This document shows, piece after piece, positions 12,913 to 15,359 of a DNA stretch of 15,359 nt (positions are counted from its first letter, which is position 1; the number at the start of each line of letters is the position of its first letter). The notes under the pieces are model-generated. The model saw nothing but the letters and a program-made list of their open reading frames with translations, had not been told where the DNA came from and ran no database searches. The stretch covers positions 1-15,359 of the forward strand of contig NZ_CP186279.1 in the NCBI RefSeq assembly GCF_049331405.1. Reading direction: 5' to 3'. This stretch comes from PoT sp049331405. Lineage in GTDB: Bacteria; Planctomycetota; Planctomycetia; Isosphaerales; Isosphaeraceae. Made by a program: the position numbers and the translations under genes.

Positions 12913-13769
12913 CGGAAGGCCTCCGATAGGGCCTGCTCGACGCCCTCCCTGGCCCAGGCGAGGAACCGCCGCTGTCCCGCAAGGGAGAGCCCGAGGCAGG
13001 CCCCGTGGGCGTCCTGCTCGCTCAGGGTCCGATTCTCCTCCGCGTCCATCCCGGCGAGTCGCCGTCGCGTGGCCAGGCTGCGGAACGAGTCCGCCACGGC
13101 TACCCGATCGGACGGGTCGAGTCGGGCCGGCTCGAAGGGCAAGTCCAGGTCCGGCGGCACCCAGTCGGACGAGTCCTCGCACTCGTCGAGGGCGGGATCG
13201 TCGGGAGGGGCCTCGATTGCGTCTTCCACGCCGTCGAGAGCCCGATCGGGCTTTCTCTTTACATGGTTCTCATTCGGGGTCGGAATTCCGACCGGGGGGT
13301 GGTCGGATATCCGACCGGGGGTGGTCTGAATTCCGACCCCCCCCGAGTCATCCTCGGTGGCCCCGATGGACGACGATTCGGACGTCGACTTCGAAGCCAG
13401 GTCAGGCCTCGCCTCGGGCCGCACGCCTTCACCACGCCAGAGGAGCACGATCGCCCGGTGCGTCGTCCTGGACTCGTCCCCGATCATGTCGATCAGCCCG
13501 TTCATCCTGAGGTTCTTCAAGGCCTGCTTGACGGCCGTCCGCCCCTTGCCGCCGCACCGCTCGCCGATCGAGTCGACCGAAGGCCAGCACCGGTCGGAGT
13601 CGCGGGCGTAGTAGATCAAGGCCAGGAGCACGCGTATGTCCGAGTCGGTCAGGCGACCGTCTTCGACGATCGAGTGCGGCAGGGCCGCGAACGGGGCGAG
13701 CCGAGCCTTGTCCGGGCGGCCGACCGGCCGACCGTTGTCCCGCTTCGCCTCGCCCGATGGGCCGCTCAC
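12909..13769 (-). CDS. Replication-initiator-like winged-helix protein with internal palindromic iterons
   Basis: A 286-residue protein. After a polar leader, residues about 25-110 form a winged-helix domain: PHSIVEDGRLTDSDIRVLLA, then RCWPSVDSIGERCGGKGRTA and VKQALKNLRMNGLIDMIGD, with a wing around RTTHRAIVLLWRGEG. This is the domain order of plasmid/phage replication proteins and lambda O-like initiators. The Ser/Pro-rich linker (about 120-170) is coded by DNA with three 16-bp palindromes (13278-13338). An acidic stretch and a helical C-terminus (LAGQRRFLAWAREGVEQALS) complete it. The GTG start at 13769 overlaps the stop of the ParB-like gene (GTGA). Function inferred from architecture plus iterons. 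Confidence 0.72.
   Translation of the reverse strand: MSGPSGEAKRDNGRPVGRPDKARLAPFAALPHSIVEDGRLTDSDIRVLLALIYYARDSDRCWPSVDSIGERCGGKGRTAVKQALKNLRMNGLIDMIGDESRTTHRAIVLLWRGEGVRPEARPDLASKSTSESSSIGATEDDSGGVGIQTTPGRISDHPPVGIPTPNENHVKRKPDRALDGVEDAIEAPPDDPALDECEDSSDWVPPDLDLPFEPARLDPSDRVAVADSFRSLATRRRLAGMDAEENRTLSEQDAHGACLGLSLAGQRRFLAWAREGVEQALSEAFR
13278..13338. repeat. Three palindromic iterons (GGTCGGAATTCCGACC type) inside initiator gene; candidate origin
   Basis: Copies: 13278-13293 GGTCGGAATTCCGACC (perfect palindrome), 13301-13316 GGTCGGATATCCGACC (perfect palindrome), 13323-13338 GGTCTGAATTCCGACC (one mismatch in symmetry). Start-to-start distances are 23 and 22 bp. They lie in the linker-coding part, in frame (VGIQTTP, RISDHPP, VGIPTP). 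Confidence 0.75.
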
Positions 13770-14452
13770 GCCACGGCCTCGAGCGGGGCCTCGGTCGCCT
13801 TGAGTCGCCGGTGGTACTCGCGGAAGGCGGGTGCCCAGGCCCCGAACGAGTCGTCGAGCCAGCGGTCGAACTCGTCCGCGTCGAGGAGATCGCCCGCGGC
13901 GAGGAGGGCGTCGGCCATCCCGTCGATGTCCGAGGCGTGTCCCTCGATGGCCAACTTGTGGCGAGCGAGTTCGTCCTCCAGGGACACCGTGCTCGATGGA
14001 TTTTGAGGAATTTCCTCACGGGTCCGGGGCCGTCGGACGGCCGCCACCGTCTTGTTGTCGACGCCCGCGAGCCTGGCGATGGCCCGGTCGGAGCACTCCT
14101 CGAACTCGGGATCGTCGAGCAGGAGGTTGATGACGCGACGTTTGTCCGCCGTGGACCAGCGGAGCCCGTTGCGGCCGTTGGCCCGGATGGCATAAATCAT
14201 TGCGTCGCGGGCCTCGCCCTGGCGGACGTCGCAGTCGAGCTCGGACAGGCCGGCGTCGAGTGCGGCCCTGGCCCGATGATGGCCATCGGCCATGCGGAGC
14301 CGCCCGGCGGCGTCCTGGAAGACGACGGGCCTCGGCAATTGCTCCCCGGAGCGGTAGGCGTCGGCGTAGTCGGCCCTGGCCCCCTCGTCGTGGGAGACCC
14401 TGACCTGCGTGTACTCATCCATGAGGATGGAACGGAGTTGGATGCGCGGCAT
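13766..14452 (-). CDS. ParB-like protein
   Basis: A 228-residue protein with a ParB/sulfiredoxin N-terminal domain: IQLRSILMDEYTQVRVS (strand 1), EQLPRPVVFQDAAGRLRMAD, and the signature ADGHHRARAALDAG at residues 55-68. A helix-turn-helix follows (ECSDRAIARLAGVDNKTVAA, about 120-139), then a charged C-terminus. The family binds palindromic centromere-like sites and can hydrolyse CTP, but mobile-element ParB-like proteins often serve as regulators; no ParA partner is visible. GAGGG lies 6-7 nt before ATG 14452; the open frame continues upstream only as translated repeat. Right after the HTH the coding DNA has TGAGGAA-T-TTCCTCA (14005-14019), read as REEIPQ on the coding strand. Translationally coupled to the initiator. 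Confidence 0.85.
   Translation of the reverse strand: MPRIQLRSILMDEYTQVRVSHDEGARADYADAYRSGEQLPRPVVFQDAAGRLRMADGHHRARAALDAGLSELDCDVRQGEARDAMIYAIRANGRNGLRWSTADKRRVINLLLDDPEFEECSDRAIARLAGVDNKTVAAVRRPRTREEIPQNPSSTVSLEDELARHKLAIEGHASDIDGMADALLAAGDLLDADEFDRWLDDSFGAWAPAFREYHRRLKATEAPLEAVA
14005..14019. repeat. Palindrome TGAGGAATTTCCTCA in ParB-like gene
   Basis: Seven-bp arms around a central T, in the linker just after the HTH. Nearly identical to E7 at 5061-5074. Confidence 0.85.
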
Positions 14453-14523
14453 GCGTTCCCTCGCTGGCGTGCAGTCGTGATGTGGTTGGCGGGCGGGAAG
14501 AGAGCCGGAGTGGTGAGACCGGC

Positions 14524-14733
14524 TCACGATTGGGTTGCGACGGCCTCCCGGCGGACGCTGGACTTGGCCAGGGCCTCGACCTCCGAGCGGAGGTACTTCA
14601 CCCTGACGCCGGGGAGGCGGATGGCGCTGAGCAGGCCCCGCTTGGCGAAGCCGCGGATGTGGTGCGGCTCGACCCCGAGGATCTCGGCGGCGACTTCGGT
14701 GCTGACTTGGTCGGAGGCGAAAGACTGGCTCAT
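14524..14733 (-). CDS. Helix-turn-helix protein, MerR/excisionase type
   Basis: A 69-residue product (MSQSFASDQVSTEVAAEILG, VEPHHIRGFAKRGLLSAIRL, PGVRVKYLRSEVEALAKS). This is the standard single-domain HTH plus wing found in AlpA/excisionase-like regulators. AGAGGA 7 nt before ATG 14733 selects this start over a TTG seven codons earlier. It is the first gene of the large minus-strand block and the repeat array (14778-14960) lies directly upstream, so it is the most likely candidate to bind those repeats or be controlled from them. Confidence 0.75.
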   Translation of the reverse strand: MSQSFASDQVSTEVAAEILGVEPHHIRGFAKRGLLSAIRLPGVRVKYLRSEVEALAKSSVRREAVATQS

Positions 14734-14777
14734 GGCTGATCCTCTCGGTTGCAATCCATCCCGGCGGAATCGGCGAG

Positions 14778-14969
14778 ATCGCGTGCGTTCCTACATAGTG
14801 GGCCGCGCGTTGCATAATTCGGCGGATCGCGACACTTCCCATATAGTGGGCCGCGCGTTGCATTAATCAGCCCCTTATGGATCGCTCGCCCCGTGAGGGG
14901 GAGCCTACCCTCGGAACCGATGCAAACGCGACACATCCCACTATGTGGGACGCGCGTTCAATAAATACC
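14778..14969. repeat. Right-end repeat array with palindromic cores, about 50-bp units
   Basis: Units start at about 14778 (A), 14826 (B), 14881 (weak) and 14926 (C). A and B share 21 identical bases (14795-14815 and 14843-14863; core GTGGGCCGCGCGTTGCAT). C has GTGGGACGCGCGTT. Each carries a small palindrome just before or in the core: CCTACATAGTGGG (A), CCCATATAGTGGG (B), CCCACTATGTGGG (C), and CCCCGTGAGGGG in the weak unit. It lies upstream of the first gene of the minus block, so it could be a promoter/operator array or a partition/replication site. Confidence 0.7.
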
Positions 14970-15171
14970 GGCCGATGGCCTCCGGCTAGGGCGATGCGAG
15001 TGGCTAACACGTTATAGGGCCACACTTAGCATCGTGTGAGGCCAGGTCCGGCCCTCTCGCCGGGACGCATCTGAAGTGACCTGGGGCCTCGACCTCGGCC
15101 CGGGGCGGCCTGACGTGGGAGGCAAGGCCTCGGCTAGCCCCTCGATAACGACGATCCATCGCATTCCCGAT

Positions 15172-15257
15172 GTGGACCAAACGACGGGAACCATCGGGGG
15201 CATGGAGAAACGCACCGGCATGCGTTTCCGTCAAACCGTGGACCATATGCGGACCAA
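15172..15257. other. GGACCA(A) boxes at right end, possible arm-type sites
   Basis: GTGGACCAAACG (15172-15183, identical to 132-143), GTGGACCATA (15238-15247) and GCGGACCAAAAA (15249-15260). The segment 15250-15268 is inverted relative to 93-111 with 16 of 19 matches. This mirrors the left-end cluster. Confidence 0.45.
15207..15228. repeat. 8-bp inverted repeat with 6-nt centre, possible recombination core
   Basis: GAAACGCA (15207-15214), CCGGCA, TGCGTTTC (15221-15228). The arm/spacer size fits a tyrosine-recombinase core, and it sits among the GGACCA boxes. The 14970-15359 stretch otherwise shows no convincing gene; its open frames lack family resemblance. Confidence 0.35.
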
Positions 15258-15359
15258 AAATGGCCGATATTGGCAGGTTTGAACGCTCTTTCTGCGAGCC
15301 ATGCGGCTGGGATTGACGCGTAAGTCGGGTGATGCCAATATGATGCGGCCTGAATGCGG

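Noticed and set aside
14453..14863. N-terminal extension of the ParB-like gene up to 14863
   Set aside because: It translates the right-end repeats (MQRAAHY twice) and overlaps the HTH gene; a ribosome site supports ATG 14452.
13005..14866. Long plus-strand open frames opposite the initiator, ParB-like and HTH genes
   Set aside because: Antisense shadows of genes that have clear domains on the minus strand.
15004..15282. Small open frames near the right edge
   Set aside because: No recognisable domain, poor starts and overlap with the putative arm sites; could be translated non-coding DNA.
1..15359. tRNA or tmRNA gene as integration target
   Set aside because: I looked at both ends for a T-loop and acceptor pairing and found none.

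Overview
The window is GC-rich accessory DNA, probably from a planctomycete of the Isosphaeraceae/Gemmatales type. That assignment rests on codon use, Arg/Pro-rich reading frames and the mix of mobile-element genes; it is an inference, since there is no rRNA or tRNA marker. The content is that of an integrated mobile element or phage-plasmid-like island: a tyrosine integrase at the left edge, several AlpA/MerR-type HTH proteins, two ParB-like genes (one degraded), two winged-helix replication-initiator-like proteins, a ribbon-helix-helix repressor, a BRO-N antirepressor fragment and one tape-measure-like tail protein. I see no terminase, capsid, portal, relaxase or type IV secretion gene.

Layout, left to right. 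1-160: putative integrase arm sites. 161-1318 (+): integrase. 1251-2858 (-): two small HTH proteins flanking a larger DNA-binding/zinc-ribbon protein. 3216-4247 (+): ParB-like gene lacking its 5' part, followed by a CxxC protein. 4622-5189: BRO-N remnant inside a cluster of nine hairpins or palindromes. 5290-7588 (-): small protein, winged-helix protein, replication-initiator-like protein, a second small winged-helix protein and the RHH regulator. 7589-7798: divergent control region with a perfect 14-bp inverted repeat. 7799-9300 (+): SWIM zinc-finger protein and a Tat-signal protein. 9358-14733 (-): a co-directional block running HTH protein, ParB-like protein, replication initiator, three small proteins, tape-measure-like protein and lipoprotein. 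14755-15359: repeat-rich non-coding right end.

The most striking theme is the palindromes. Both initiator-like genes carry short iterons at 22-23 bp spacing inside their linker-coding region, as in the origin inside phage lambda gene O, and the two iteron sequences are unrelated. Both ParB-like genes, the BRO fragment and the zinc-ribbon gene also carry perfect or near-perfect palindromes inside coding DNA. A 16-bp palindrome (GGGACCGCGCGGTCCC) occurs three times. At 4662-5189 palindromes with different arms lie every 40-107 bp; two share a loop and differ by a compensatory base pair. The right-end repeats hold a third palindrome family. One reading is that each DNA-binding protein carries its own cognate site within or beside its gene, and that 4662-5189 is a graveyard or recombination hotspot of such gene-plus-site units.
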